Below, one piece after another: positions 53,452-64,000 of a stretch of DNA of 64,000 nt. The stretch covers positions 27,360 to 91,359 of the forward strand of contig NZ_JAXAFJ010000012.1 in NCBI RefSeq assembly GCF_033898525.1, given 5' to 3'. This DNA comes from Flaviflagellibacter rhizophilus (GTDB lineage: Bacteria; Pseudomonadota; Alphaproteobacteria; Rhizobiales; Methylopilaceae). A program made the position numbers and the translations under genes. The notes below the pieces were generated by a model, which was not told the DNA's origin, did no database searches, and was given only the letters and a program-made list of their open reading frames with translations. Numbering within the stretch: the first letter of the stretch is position 1; every line of letters begins with the position of its first letter.

Positions 53452-54265
53452 GGTCGGCCACACCCAGCACCCGGCGGTCGCGGCGCGAGGGGCCGCGCTC
53501 GCCCTCTTCCAGAGCGGCGACGGCGCCGTGCAGGGTCCGCAGGTCCTGCTCCGAAAGGCCGAGGCGGTGGAAGATGTTGCGCAGGTTGCGCACCATGATC
53601 GGCTTGCGCGTCTCCGGATAGAAGAAGCCCACGCGGTCCAGCGCCGATTCGATGTGCGCGAAGAAGGCCAGCAGGTGCCGCTTCTCCGCAGGAGGAGATT
53701 GCTGTGGCATCTCGAAGGCGGGAGCATCGCCGTTCGACGCCTTGAACCATTCATAGCCTACGAGGAGAACGGCCTGCGACAGGTTCAGGCTTGCGAAGGC
53801 AGGATTGACCGGGAAGGTCAGCACGCGGTCCGCCAGCGAGACCTCGTCGTTCTCAAGGCCCGTTCGCTCGCGTCCGAACATGATGCCGGTGCGGGCTCCC
53901 GCCGCCTCCTGCTCCAGCAGCAATGCGGCAGCATGGGCCGGCGTGTCGACAGGCTTGGCCTGCCCGCGCTCCCGTGCCGTGGTGGCGTAGACAAGCTGCA
54001 GATCGGAAAGCGCCTCTTCCAGGCTGTCGAAGACGCGCGCGCCCTCCAGCACGGCCACGGCTCCGGACGCCATGGCCTCGGCACGTGGATGCGGGAGCTT
54101 CACCTGCGGCCGCACGAGCCTGAGATCGGTGAGGCCGAAATTCGTCATGGCCCGTGCCGCCGAGCCGATGTTCTCGGGCAGTTGCGGCTCGACCAGTATC
54201 ACCGCCGGGCCGCCCAAAGTTGCATGCCTGGTGCGGTTCGTGCCTGCCATCGTCTCTAATCCCAT
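53381..54265 (-). CDS. trmJ: tRNA/rRNA methyltransferase TrmJ family
   Basis: 294 aa; ATG 54250 (MAGTNRTRH) is an alternative start. SPOUT fold motifs are VEPQLPENIGSAARAMTNFG, MFGRERTGLENDEV and NPAFASLNLSQAVLL. The C-terminal extension (FFAHIESALDRVGFFYPE..KPIMVRNLRNIFHRLGL) is typical of TrmJ, which 2'-O-methylates position 32 of tRNAs. It is convergent with the dehydrogenase gene and overlaps it by 71 bp. Confidence 0.9.
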   Translation of the reverse strand: MGLETMAGTNRTRHATLGGPAVILVEPQLPENIGSAARAMTNFGLTDLRLVRPQVKLPHPRAEAMASGAVAVLEGARVFDSLEEALSDLQLVYATTARERGQAKPVDTPAHAAALLLEQEAAGARTGIMFGRERTGLENDEVSLADRVLTFPVNPAFASLNLSQAVLLVGYEWFKASNGDAPAFEMPQQSPPAEKRHLLAFFAHIESALDRVGFFYPETRKPIMVRNLRNIFHRLGLSEQDLRTLHGAVAALEEGERGPSRRDRRVLGVADLTTPAEGQAGAPHETATSPDKAP

Positions 54266-54342
54266 CGGCTCACGGAACGTGCGCCATGCATCACGCTTGT
54301 TACTGGATCAGGGCGCCGAGGTCAGCCAGCGAGGTCGAGGAT

Positions 54343-54708
54343 ATGCAGGTCATCACCACACGCGTTCACGGCATCATCGACTATGTCGTCGGTGCCCTGC
54401 TGATCCTGACGCCATTCGCTCTCGGCTTCGCCGACGGCACTGCGGCGCAATGGGTGATGATCGTGCTGGGGATCGGGACCTTCGTGGTCAGCCTTGCCAC
54501 GCAGTACGAGCTCAGCGTGCTCAAGCTCATCCCCATGCCCGTGCATCTGATGGGCGACCTTGCGATCGGCGTCGTCTTGTTGGCCTCGCCGTGGGTGTTC
54601 GGCTTCGCCGACCGGGTGTGGGTTCCCTACACCCTCTTCGGCGTACTGCCGTTCATCGTCGTGAGCCTGTCGCAGCGAAACGCCCCGACGCAGGCTCTGC
54701 GGCGTTAG
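54343..54708 (+). CDS. SPW-repeat membrane protein
   Basis: 121 aa. Two copies of a helix-loop unit are visible (IIDYVVGALLILTPFALGFAD and LMGDLAIGVVLLASPWVFGFADRVW), the second with the SPW signature, giving four transmembrane helices. The family is widespread and uncharacterised. ATG 54343 is chosen with GAGG 8 nt upstream. Confidence 0.82.
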   Translation: MQVITTRVHGIIDYVVGALLILTPFALGFADGTAAQWVMIVLGIGTFVVSLATQYELSVLKLIPMPVHLMGDLAIGVVLLASPWVFGFADRVWVPYTLFGVLPFIVVSLSQRNAPTQALRR

Positions 54709-54784
54709 CCCTTCCGCTCCTTTCGGCATCAAGGACGCGATGATATAGCCGGTGCACTGCATTTCCTGTGAGAAGAGGTCGAAG

Positions 54785-55996
54785 ATGGCGAAGATCAAGG
54801 TCGCAAATCCGGTCGTGGAACTCGACGGCGACGAGATGACCCGCATCATCTGGCAGCTCATCAAGGACAAGCTGATCCACCCCTATCTCGACATCGATCT
54901 CGAATATTACGATCTCGGCGTCGAGCACCGCGACGCGACGAACGACCAGGTCACCGTCGACGCCGCGCACGCCATCCGCAAGCATGGCGTCGGCGTGAAA
55001 TGCGCCACGATCACGCCCGACAGCGGCCGCATGACGGAGTACAACCTCAAGGAGATGTGGAAGTCGCCGAACGGCACGATCCGCAACATCCTGGGCGGCG
55101 TGATCTTCCGCGAACCCATCATCTGCCAGAACGTGCCGCGCCTCGTGCCCGGTTGGACGCAGCCCATCATCATTGGCCGCCACGCCTTCGGCGACCAGTA
55201 CCGCGCCACCGATTTCAAGTTCCCGGGCAAGGGCACGCTGTCGATCAAGTTCGTCGGCGAGGACGGACAGGTCATCGAGAAGGAGGTGTTCAAGGCGCCC
55301 GACGCGGGCATCGCGCTCGCCATGTACAACCTCGATGAATCGATCCGGGAGTTCGCCCGCGCCTCGCTGAACTACGGTCTCTCGCGGAACTACCCGGTCT
55401 ATCTCTCGACCAAGGACACGATCCTCAAGACCTATGACGGTCGCTTCAAGGACATCTTCCAGGAGGTGTTCGAGGCCGAATTCAAGGCAGACTTCGACGC
55501 GCGCGGCCTCACCTACGAGCACCGCCTCATCGACGACATGGTGGCTTCCGCCCTGAAGTGGTCCGGCGGCTATGTCTGGGCCTGCAAGAACTACGACGGC
55601 GACGTGCAGTCCGACACCGTGGCGCAGGGCTTCGGCTCGCTTGGCCTGATGACTTCGGTGCTGATGACGCCCGACGGCAATGTGGTGGAGTCGGAAGCCG
55701 CGCACGGCACGGTGACGCGCCACTACCGGCAGCATCAGCAGGGCAAGGAGACCTCCACCAATTCCATGGCCTCGATCTTTGCCTGGACCCGTGGCCTGGC
55801 CCATCGCGCCAAGCTCGACGGCAATGACGAGCTGAAGCGCTTCGCCGACACGCTGGAACGGGTCTGCGTGGAAACGGTGGAATCCGGCTTCATGACCAAG
55901 GATCTCGCGATCCTCATCGGACCGGACCAGAAGTGGCTCTCCACCACCGGCTTCCTCGACAAGATCGACGAGAACCTCAAGGCCGCGATGGCCTGA
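54785..55996 (+). CDS. icd: NADP-dependent isocitrate dehydrogenase
   Basis: 403 aa, the eukaryote-like type II form usual in alphaproteobacteria: AKIKVANPVVELDGDEMTRIIW at the start, CATITPDSGRM, SPNGTIRNILGG, YDGRFKDIFQEVFEAEFK and DDMVASALKWSGGYVWACKNYDGDVQSD. It oxidises isocitrate to 2-oxoglutarate in the TCA cycle. Two inverted repeats follow it before the cytochrome gene. Confidence 0.97.
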   Translation: MAKIKVANPVVELDGDEMTRIIWQLIKDKLIHPYLDIDLEYYDLGVEHRDATNDQVTVDAAHAIRKHGVGVKCATITPDSGRMTEYNLKEMWKSPNGTIRNILGGVIFREPIICQNVPRLVPGWTQPIIIGRHAFGDQYRATDFKFPGKGTLSIKFVGEDGQVIEKEVFKAPDAGIALAMYNLDESIREFARASLNYGLSRNYPVYLSTKDTILKTYDGRFKDIFQEVFEAEFKADFDARGLTYEHRLIDDMVASALKWSGGYVWACKNYDGDVQSDTVAQGFGSLGLMTSVLMTPDGNVVESEAAHGTVTRHYRQHQQGKETSTNSMASIFAWTRGLAHRAKLDGNDELKRFADTLERVCVETVESGFMTKDLAILIGPDQKWLSTTGFLDKIDENLKAAMA

Positions 55997-56011
55997 GAAG
56001 GCTCATTGCAA

Positions 56012-56036
56012 GGGGGCAGGAACCGATCCTGCCCCC
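56012..56036 (+). terminator. 10-bp hairpin after icd
   Basis: GGGGGCAGGA (56012-56021), loop ACCGA, TCCTGCCCCC (56027-56036). The stem is perfect but the downstream T-run is poor (CTTTG), so termination may be partial. Confidence 0.65.
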
Positions 56037-56040
56037 GGAG

Positions 56041-56066
56041 CTTTGTTCCTGAAGAAGGGAACAAAG
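56041..56066 (+). promoter_or_regulatory. Inverted repeat covering the cytochrome b561 ribosome-binding site
   Basis: CTTTGTTCC (56041-56049), loop TGAAGAAG, GGAACAAAG (56058-56066), a perfect 9-bp pair ending one base before ATG 56068. The Shine-Dalgarno-like GAAGAAGGGA lies in the loop and right arm. When folded, the mRNA would hide the ribosome-binding site; a protein operator is the alternative reading. Confidence 0.6.
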
Positions 56067-56067
56067 C

Positions 56068-56562
56068 ATGGTGGACGTAGCGCGCGAGCCGTATCCCAGA
56101 AAAATCCGGATCCTGCACTGGACCATTGTCGGCCTGATCCTGGTGCAGTGGATCTCGGCCGGCTGGATGGAGGAGTTCTTCCGGCGCGTCCGCGACCAGC
56201 CCGTCGGCGTTCTTCCGGACAATGCGGGCGCCATCATCCACGCGCTGTTCGGCGCCAGCATCCTCGTGCTGATGCTCGCTCGCCTGGTCATCCGCATCAA
56301 ATCCGACGCACCCGGCCCGCCTCGCGACCTCTCGCGGCCGCTGTGGATGCTCTCGCTGGCAAATCATCTGGCGTTCTACGCTGTGCTCGTCGCCATGCCG
56401 CTGACCGGGCTGGCGAGCCTCTACTTCGCACGTGATTTCGCCGCGGCGCATGTGGCGCTCAAGAACCTGCTTCTGGCGCTGATTGCCCTGCACGTGGCCG
56501 GCGTGGCCTATCACATGCTGGTGCTGCGCGACGGCGCGCTTTGGCGCATGTTGAAGAGGTAG
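56068..56562 (+). CDS. Cytochrome b561 family protein
   Basis: 164 aa with four transmembrane helices. Candidate haem-ligand histidines are in ILHWTIVGLILVQW, AIIHALFGASIL, LANHLAFYAVL and ALHVAGVAYHML. It is a di-haem b-type protein of the inner membrane that probably passes electrons between quinol and periplasmic acceptors. It is preceded by a ribosome-binding-site hairpin and follows icd. Confidence 0.9.
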   Translation: MVDVAREPYPRKIRILHWTIVGLILVQWISAGWMEEFFRRVRDQPVGVLPDNAGAIIHALFGASILVLMLARLVIRIKSDAPGPPRDLSRPLWMLSLANHLAFYAVLVAMPLTGLASLYFARDFAAAHVALKNLLLALIALHVAGVAYHMLVLRDGALWRMLKR

Positions 56563-56601
56563 CCGTCCAGCGGCGCGGCCAGTGCCGCGCCGTGATGTTG
56601 A

Positions 56602-59256
<2,655 letters not shown>

Positions 59257-59356
59257 TACGGCTCTTGCGCCCGCGGGTGGATGGGCGGCGGGCGGCTTTT
59301 CTTAACGAGAGCGTCTTTGACTGTCTAGGAACGCTGACGCTTCGTCCGAAAGACGC

Positions 59357-59384
59357 AGCCCCGGAACGCATAGCGCCCGGGGCT
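59357..59384 (-). terminator. Hairpin downstream of recA
   Basis: AGCCCCGG (59357-59364) and CCGGGGCT (59377-59384) with a 12-nt loop, between recA and alaS. On the minus strand only TCTTT follows after a short gap, so it is a moderate terminator candidate for recA. Confidence 0.5.
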
Positions 59385-59430
59385 GGATATCTCGATCGAC
59401 GCTAATCGCAATGCCGGCTGGTGCCCCGGT

Positions 59431-60522
<1,092 letters not shown>

Positions 60523-60569
60523 CGGAGCATCCTTCTTGGCAGGGCTGACGGAAAAAACAACCTGCGTGC

Positions 60570-60597
60570 AAAGTACACGTTTTGTTCTCATCCGCAA
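60570..60597 (-). promoter_or_regulatory. recA promoter with LexA box
   Basis: On the minus strand TTGCGG (60597-60592), 16 bp, TACTTT (60575-60570). Between and overlapping them lies GAAC-N7-GTAC (60587-60573), one mismatch from the alphaproteobacterial LexA consensus GAAC-N7-GAAC. LexA bound here would block the promoter, giving SOS control of recA. Confidence 0.65.
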
Positions 60598-60623
60598 GGA
60601 TGTTCTTGTTTTAGACCCTCTTT

Positions 60624-63155
60624 TTAGCCGATGGTGTCCTTGACCGTCTGGATGAGGTCCTTCAGCGCGAACGGCTTCGGCAGGAAGGCAAACTGCTCGT
60701 CGTCGGCGAGGTTCTTCTTGAACGCGTCCTCGGCATAGCCAGAGACGAAGACGATCTTCACCGCGCTGTTGCGACGCCTCAGCTCCTTGAGCAGCGTCGG
60801 CCCGTCCATTTCCGGCATCACCACGTCGGAGATCACGAGATCCACCTCGTTGGCGTGCTCATCGAGAAGTTCGAGCGCTTCCACGCCCGACCCTGCCGCC
60901 AGCACCACATAGCCGCGCGATTCCAGCGCCCGCGTCGCGAAACTGCGCACGGCGTCCTCATCCTCCACCAGGAGGATGACCCCCTGCCCCGTCATGTCCT
61001 TGGCGGGCGCGTCATGGCTCTTGGCAGGCGCGGGCTCCTCCGCCGCCGGCATCTGCGAAGGCACATGGCGCGGCAGGAAAATGCGGAAGGTCGTGCCTCG
61101 GCCCATCTCGCTGTCCACGAAGATGAAGCCTTCGGTCTGCTTCACGATGCCATAGACGGTCGAGAGCCCGAGGCCCGTGCCCTTGCCCACTTCCTTGGTT
61201 GAGAAGAAGGGTTCGAAGATGCGGTCGCGGATCTCCTTCGGAATGCCCGTTCCGCTGTCCTCCACCTCGACGAGGATCCAGTCCGCCGCCGGCAGCATGG
61301 GCTCGCCGAACCCCGGCACCTCGGAGGCCGGAACATTGCGGGTGCGGATCGTCACCTTGCCGCCACCTGGCATAGCGTCGCGCGCATTCACCACGAGATT
61401 GGTGACGACCTGCTCGAACTGCCCCAGATCGGCCTTCAGCAGCCAAAGTTCGCGGCCGTGCACGACATCGAGCGTGACGTGCTCGCCCAGCAGGCGACCC
61501 AGCATCATGCGCAGGTCGGAAAGCACCTCGCCAAGCGACAACACCTGCGGCCGAAGCGTCTGGCGGCGCGAGAAGGCCAGCAGATGGCGCACCAGCCCCG
61601 CAGCGCGGTTGGCGTTGTGCTTGATCTGCATGATGTCGCGGAAGGACGGGTCCGTGGGCCGGTGGCTCGTCAGCAGGAGGTCGGAATAGCCGATGATGGC
61701 TGTCAGCACGTTGTTGAAGTCGTGCGCGATGCCGCCTGCCAGCTGGCCCACGGTCTCCATCTTCTGGGACTGCGCGATCTGCATCTCCAGCGCGCGCTGT
61801 TCGCTGGTGTCGAGCGCATAGAGGATCGCGGTTTCGCCGCCGGCATCCTCTTCCGCCGCCTCCATGGGGCTGAAGTAAAAGCGGGCGGAATGGTCCGTGT
61901 CACCGATCATGCCGTCGACAGGCGCGACATCGCTGCTTCCGCTGGCGGCGGCCTGCAGAGCCGACGCCAGAGCGGCCCGACCGGATTCCGCGACCGTGGA
62001 GACGATGTCGCGATCGCCCGCCTGCAATGCATCGCCGAACAGGCGGGCGAAGCTTGCATTGGCGCGGCGCACATGGCCCGCGCGGTCGACCGTCGCGATG
62101 GCAATGGGCGTGTTGTTGAAGAAGCGGGCAAATTGCACCTCCGCCGCGCGGAGAGGATCGGACACGCCGCGTGCACGCGAGCGGTCCAGCACAAGCGTCT
62201 TGGACGCGCCCGGCGTGCCGTCCTGCGCATAGGCCACCTTGTGGAGCAGGCGAACGGGAAAGCTCTGCCCGCTGCGGGTTTTCAGGTCGACATCCAGCGC
62301 TTCGGTGCGCACGGTCGAGTTTCCGCCCGTCAGGGTCCGGACCAGTTGCGCGCCGTCTCCGGCAAAGATGTCCTGCAGGCGCAGCACGCCGGAGCCGATC
62401 TGCGCGAGATCGTGGTTCAGCCACTCGGCGAGAGTGGCGTTCATGTAGCTGATCGCGCCGTCCGGTTCCGCGGAGAAGAACCCGGCCGGTGCGTGGTCCA
62501 GGAAATCGATCGCGTGCTGGAGTTCCTGGAAGACATTCTCCTGGCGTTCACGGTCCCGCGTTACATCGGAAACCACCCAGACGCTGTCGGGCTTCGCCAC
62601 GCCAGCACGCTGCAGGGCGCGGACGCGGATGCGGTACCATGCCGGCCCGCCGCGCGGGCTCGACTGGACCCTGAACTCCTCCTGTAGTCGCCGGCCCTCC
62701 CGCGCCGCCTGCGAAAGGCGATAGACGGCTTCCGAAACGTCGGGATCGGACGAGAAGACGCGATCGAGCGACCGAACGTCCGCCGCGCCGGCGGCTCCGC
62801 TGAGCGCCAGATAGGCATGATTGGCAAAGATGATAGTTCCGCCCGCGTCCTGAACGAGGATCCCGTCGTCGGAATCCGCCAGCAGCGTCCGGGCGAAATC
62901 GTGCCGCCGCCGGGTCGTGGGCCGAAGGATGCCGATCGCCACGGCGAACAGGAAGAAGATGCCGATGGAGGCCAGCAAGGCCAGCAACACAATCACGTAG
63001 AAACCAGCCTGCTCGCCGTCGAAATAAGACAGGCTGAGAGCGGCGGCGACCAGCGCACCGGCGAGGGCAAGCACAAGCCCTATATTGCCCGGAGGCTCGG
63101 CCCGGTCGATCGGCGCCTCGTAAGCCTGCTGTTCGGGCAATTCCGTCATGGTCAT
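60624..63155 (-). CDS. cckA: Hybrid histidine kinase CckA
   Basis: About 843 aa (ATG 63155 or 63149). Two transmembrane helices near the N-terminus (IGLVLALAGALVAAALSLS; FYVIVLLALLASIGIFFLFA) precede PAS-type domains. The HisKA H-box GQLAGGIAHDFNNVLTAIIGYSDLLL and ATPase boxes (NLVVNARDAM; DSGTGIP; GTGLGLSTVYG) follow. A C-terminal receiver domain has the phospho-Asp in DLVISDVVMPEMDG. CckA phosphorylates ChpT-CtrA and CpdR to control the alphaproteobacterial cell cycle. Confidence 0.95.
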   Translation of the reverse strand: MTMTELPEQQAYEAPIDRAEPPGNIGLVLALAGALVAAALSLSYFDGEQAGFYVIVLLALLASIGIFFLFAVAIGILRPTTRRRHDFARTLLADSDDGILVQDAGGTIIFANHAYLALSGAAGAADVRSLDRVFSSDPDVSEAVYRLSQAAREGRRLQEEFRVQSSPRGGPAWYRIRVRALQRAGVAKPDSVWVVSDVTRDRERQENVFQELQHAIDFLDHAPAGFFSAEPDGAISYMNATLAEWLNHDLAQIGSGVLRLQDIFAGDGAQLVRTLTGGNSTVRTEALDVDLKTRSGQSFPVRLLHKVAYAQDGTPGASKTLVLDRSRARGVSDPLRAAEVQFARFFNNTPIAIATVDRAGHVRRANASFARLFGDALQAGDRDIVSTVAESGRAALASALQAAASGSSDVAPVDGMIGDTDHSARFYFSPMEAAEEDAGGETAILYALDTSEQRALEMQIAQSQKMETVGQLAGGIAHDFNNVLTAIIGYSDLLLTSHRPTDPSFRDIMQIKHNANRAAGLVRHLLAFSRRQTLRPQVLSLGEVLSDLRMMLGRLLGEHVTLDVVHGRELWLLKADLGQFEQVVTNLVVNARDAMPGGGKVTIRTRNVPASEVPGFGEPMLPAADWILVEVEDSGTGIPKEIRDRIFEPFFSTKEVGKGTGLGLSTVYGIVKQTEGFIFVDSEMGRGTTFRIFLPRHVPSQMPAAEEPAPAKSHDAPAKDMTGQGVILLVEDEDAVRSFATRALESRGYVVLAAGSGVEALELLDEHANEVDLVISDVVMPEMDGPTLLKELRRRNSAVKIVFVSGYAEDAFKKNLADDEQFAFLPKPFALKDLIQTVKDTIG

Positions 63156-63448
63156 CGTTCGCAGGCCAGAAGCGCGAAACCGGCGCTTATGCCGGAACCA
63201 AAGCGAGCCGCTGGCGTCATCGGCGTGGCACGGTGTGGAATCCTCTAGGCTATCCACGCCGACTCGGGAAGCGCCATGGTGCGTCGACGAACGCTTCCTG
63301 ATGCTTGCCGGCTTTCATTACCGTTAAGGTCTAGGCTGCGAGGCCGGCATTTGATACCTTACGGGGGTCCGCGTCTTGCATGCCGGCTCTCCTGCAGCAT
63401 GTTCTCTTCACCAGACCGGGCGCGTATCGGTCCGGCATAGGCGGTGAC

Positions 63449-64000
63449 ATGGGTTTCCTTGATCAGATTTTTGGCACCAGTCTCCCGGTGGCTGTCCGCT
63501 TCCTCATCGCCTTCGGGATCGTTCTGGGGTTGATCGCGCTGACGGCCTGGGCCGTACGTCGGCTCGCCGGGCGCCGCCTCCCCGTCGCGAACCAGGGCCG
63601 CGCGCGCCAGCCGCGCCTCGGCGTGCTGGATGCGTTCGCCATCGATGCTCGCCGGCGCCTTGTCTTGATCCGTCGTGACAATGTCGAGCATCTGATCATG
63701 ATCGGCGGCCCGAACGACCTCGTCGTGGAGAGCAACATCGTCCGGGCGCCGTCGCAGGGCCTCCCCGCTCCCCAGCAGCGCACCGGACGCGCACCGGATG
63801 TGGACACCGGGCGTCCCGTCGTTCCGCAAGCCGCCGATCCGGAGTTCCCGCAAGGCAACGCCCCCCAGATCCCGCCGGCTAACCAGCAGCGCACCGCATC
63901 TCCGCCACCACGCCCGGCCGCAGCACCGCCGGTGGTTCGCACCCCGATGCCCGCTCCCGTCGCGACTGCGCCCGAGCCGCCGCAGGCCCCGCCCACGGCC
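63449..64000 (+). CDS. FliO-like membrane protein, 3' end cut by window edge
   Basis: Open from ATG 63449 to the window end (184 codons, no stop). A short N-terminus (MGFLDQIFGTSLPVAVRF) leads into one transmembrane helix (LIAFGIVLGLIALTAWAV). A FliO-type domain follows (LGVLDAFAIDARRRLVLIRRDNVEHLIMIGGPNDLVVES) and then a Pro/Ala/Gln-rich tail. FliO helps assemble the flagellar export gate, but homologues beside cckA in Hyphomicrobiales are not in flagellar clusters, so the name is only structural. Divergent from cckA across 293 bp, in which I saw no other gene. Confidence 0.75.
   Translation, partial: MGFLDQIFGTSLPVAVRFLIAFGIVLGLIALTAWAVRRLAGRRLPVANQGRARQPRLGVLDAFAIDARRRLVLIRRDNVEHLIMIGGPNDLVVESNIVRAPSQGLPAPQQRTGRAPDVDTGRPVVPQAADPEFPQGNAPQIPPANQQRTASPPPRPAAAPPVVRTPMPAPVATAPEPPQAPPTA

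Overview
The window is about 64 kb of high-G+C, densely coded chromosomal DNA from an alphaproteobacterium, almost certainly Hyphomicrobiales (Rhizobiales). The evidence is the gene content: EipA/DUF1134, DUF6481, DUF6476, DUF1476 (the alphaproteobacterial F1-ATPase zeta subunit), CckA beside a FliO-like protein, a serC leader RNA upstream of serC-serA, the purC-purS-purQ-purL-bolA-grxD order, an RpoH sigma factor and a GAAC/GTAC-type LexA box at recA. The genus cannot be fixed from the sequence alone. No insertion sequence, prophage or CRISPR array is visible.

Layout. 1-15.6 kb: housekeeping and envelope genes (CysQ 3' end, EipA-like, a coiled-coil membrane protein, an extensin-like protein, prfC, a LysR/MFS divergent pair, a GT21-like glycosyltransferase, an Hsp70-like protein, a DEAD-box helicase, a hydroxyacid dehydrogenase, DUF983, Nudix, a PRC-barrel protein). 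15.9-29.5 kb: a selenium and formate locus. It holds formate dehydrogenase fdoG (with an in-frame UGA and a bacterial SECIS), fdoH, fdoI, fdhE, selA, a SEL1-repeat gene, selB, selC (tRNA-Sec) and two unknown genes. Facing them are selD, a transglutaminase-like gene and a TlpA-like thioredoxin gene. 29.6-31 kb: a GT25 glycosyltransferase of lower G+C next to tRNA-Glu. 31-43 kb: DUF6476/rluD, rpoH, purA, a DMT transporter, an ArsR/SRPBCC pair, and the serC-serA operon with its leader RNA, followed by an AT-richer unknown gene and a GH25 lysozyme. 43-52 kb: rpsD, the pur operon, the zeta subunit, an SH3 protein, and rpe-purB. 52-64 kb: an unusual lactate/malate dehydrogenase family gene, TrmJ, icd, cytochrome b561, alaS, recA, cckA, and a FliO-like gene running off the edge.

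How it works together. The centre of the window is nearly self-contained for selenoprotein synthesis. SelD makes selenophosphate, SelA converts Ser-tRNA-Sec to Sec-tRNA-Sec, and SelB delivers it to the UGA/SECIS of fdoG. FdoGHI with FdhE forms the respiratory formate dehydrogenase. Only seryl-tRNA synthetase and the molybdenum cofactor genes lie elsewhere.

The most striking structure is that the tRNA-Sec gene lies wholly inside the open 3' end of selB, in register with its codons. The selB stop codon comes only 6 nt after the tRNA CCA. Maturing the tRNA from this transcript would therefore remove the selB stop codon. Other points worth a second look are a pair of ArsR operators exactly 40 bp apart with one overlapping the start codon, an intrinsic terminator in the purA leader, a hairpin covering the cytochrome b561 ribosome-binding site, and a dehydrogenase with an enlarged substrate loop.
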